From Pedobacter sp. Leaf170 (GTDB lineage: Bacteria; Bacteroidota; Bacteroidia; Sphingobacteriales; Sphingobacteriaceae), in contig NZ_CAKLBP010000001.1 in assembly GCF_920984665.1 (NCBI RefSeq), positions 524,858 to 588,857 on the forward strand: DNA of 64,000 nucleotides. Reading direction: 5' to 3'. The notes beneath the pieces are model-generated. The model was not told where the DNA came from, did not search any database, and saw nothing but the letters and a program-made list of their open reading frames with translations. This document shows positions 62,995 to 64,000 of this stretch, in pieces. Made by a program: the position numbers and the translations under genes. The stretch's first letter is position 1. Each line of letters opens with the position of its first letter.

Positions 62995-64000
62995 ATGAAA
63001 TACCAAAATTTGAAAAGATATTTTGCTGCACTTGGCATAGTTGCGGCTGGCTTTTCTGCAAATGCACAAGCTCCAAAAAAATACATCGATCCTGCAAACA
63101 TGGATTTATCGGTTAAACCGGGCGATGATTTTTATCAATACGCAAGCGGTACCTGGATAAAAAACAATCCTGTACCGGCCAAAGAAACTCGTTGGGGCTC
63201 TTTTAACGAACTTCGAGACTTTAACATCAATGCCGTAAAATCGCTGGTAGAAGAAGCAGCGGCTGATAAATCTGCTCCTGCCGGCTCAGTAAAACGCCGT
63301 GTAGGCGATTTCTTTGCCGCTGCAATGGATACAGTAACCATCGAAAAATTAGGTTATACTCCAATTAAGGCCGATTTAGAAAAAATAAAGCAGATTAAAG
63401 ATATTCAGGGTGTTTTAGACCAGGCTGCTTACATGCGTGTAAATGGAATTGGTGGTTCTATGTTTAGCATTGGTGTTGGCCAGGATCGTAAAAACGTAAA
63501 TAAATACATGGTTAACATTGGCCAAGGTGGTACAACTTTGCCAGACCGTGATTATTATTTGAAAGATGATACGCGTAGTGTAAAAATTCGCGATGCTTAT
63601 GATACTTACATGACTACCTTATTTAGTTTAACAGGTAGCAGCCCTGAAGTAGCTAAACAAAAGGCAGCAACGGTTTTTAAAATCGAAAAGCAGTTTGCAG
63701 AAGCGCAAATGAGCCGTTTAGAAATGCGTGACCCTTATGCAACTTACAATAAACTTACTGTAACAGATTTAGGCAAACAAACTCCGGGTATTAACTGGGC
63801 AACATATTTACCAAAATTTAACATCAAAGGGCAGGATACTGTTTTAGTGTCATCGCCGAAATTTATGGCGAGTGTGGATGCTATGTTGAAATCGATTTCA
63901 GTTGCAGATTGGAAAACCTATTTGGAATGGAACGTTTTGAAAAGTTCTGCCGGAAGTTTAAGTTCTCCATTTGTTAAAGCAAGTTTTGCCTTTACGCAAG
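62995..64000 (+). CDS. M13 family metallopeptidase, 3' end outside window
   Basis: ATG 62995 opens a frame that stays open to the window edge (335 codons). A signal peptide (1-25, ending NAQA) is followed by DLSVKPGDDFYQYASGTWIKNN (core PGDDFYQYASGTW), the standard start of the neprilysin/PepO N-terminal domain, and by LPDRDYYL near residue 180. The zinc motif HExxH lies beyond the window. The enzyme is a periplasmic or surface zinc peptidase for oligopeptides. Confidence 0.9.
   Translation, partial: MKYQNLKRYFAALGIVAAGFSANAQAPKKYIDPANMDLSVKPGDDFYQYASGTWIKNNPVPAKETRWGSFNELRDFNINAVKSLVEEAAADKSAPAGSVKRRVGDFFAAAMDTVTIEKLGYTPIKADLEKIKQIKDIQGVLDQAAYMRVNGIGGSMFSIGVGQDRKNVNKYMVNIGQGGTTLPDRDYYLKDDTRSVKIRDAYDTYMTTLFSLTGSSPEVAKQKAATVFKIEKQFAEAQMSRLEMRDPYATYNKLTVTDLGKQTPGINWATYLPKFNIKGQDTVLVSSPKFMASVDAMLKSISVADWKTYLEWNVLKSSAGSLSSPFVKASFAFTQ

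Noticed and set aside
62540..63101. Minus-strand ORFs of 81 and 117 codons
   Set aside because: They overlap the repeat at 62553-62672 and the clear signal peptide of the plus-strand M13 peptidase, and have no protein-like pattern.

Overview
This window reads as chromosomal DNA of a Bacteroidota member, most likely family Sphingobacteriaceae and close to Pedobacter. The support is the AT-rich sequence, a gliding-motility GldC homologue, a secreted protein with a CHU_C-type (type IX secretion, type B) C-terminal domain, -7 boxes of the Bacteroidota type TAnnTTTG upstream of several genes, little sign of Shine-Dalgarno sites, and families such as DUF4199, CcmD-like and BatA-like proteins that are typical of the phylum. 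The genus is an inference. I saw no rRNA, tRNA, CRISPR array, prophage or transposase.

Layout. 0-5.6 kb (minus): a cut-off GT2 glycosyltransferase, a DUF4199 membrane protein, an acidic unknown protein, a dihydroorotase-like protein that has lost its metal ligands, and a BatA-like vWA membrane protein. 5.6-10.4 kb (minus): a broken small ORF, a TlpA-like thiol-redox lipoprotein, an NTF2-like protein, and two tandem L,D-transpeptidases, the second of which is frameshifted twice. 10.4-18.7 kb (plus): a complete histidine pathway hisG-D-C-B-H-A-F-IE, headed by a promoter and a His-rich leader peptide; several of its intergenic gaps hold REP-like inverted repeats. 18.8-28.1 kb: WD40 protein, NlpC/P60 peptidase, universal stress protein, ferredoxin, LuxC-like acyl-CoA reductase, the CHU_C protein, FtsE, GrpE and DnaJ. 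28.1-36.6 kb: a DUF6882-like protein, an ABC exporter pair, an SDR, Ppx/GppA, Maf, a Spy-like protein, KdsC, IscX, a 2Fe-2S ferredoxin and a DUF2520 protein. 36.6-49.6 kb: cytochrome c maturation genes in two blocks (ccmF-ccmE and ccmD-ccmC-ccmB), separated by three secreted proteins of unknown role, a Na+/H+ antiporter, a repeat-filled gap and glutamate dehydrogenase.

49.7-57.7 kb (plus): the most unusual block. After an inverted-repeat element, ogt and a cupin comes a tightly packed set: a SpeD homologue, a zinc-ribbon/DUF4178 membrane protein, a 57-residue membrane peptide, a DUF350 membrane protein, a membrane-embedded SpeE-type aminopropyltransferase, an FAD amine-oxidase-like protein with a Tat-type lipoprotein signal, and a polytopic membrane protein; a lipocalin follows. 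Overlapping or 0-6 base spacing over most of the set suggests one transcript and a membrane-associated polyamine-type pathway that is not ordinary spermidine synthesis.

57.7-64 kb: a membrane protein, GldC, an RhlE-type helicase, a Zn/Cd P-type ATPase with a structured leader region, a repeat-rich gap, and the start of an M13 metallopeptidase.

At least three families of small intergenic repeats occur: REP-like CGTCATTGCGAGG hairpins, including a nested pair inside the his operon; a GCGGGACT-armed family with variable centres; and a 182-bp inverted-repeat element.
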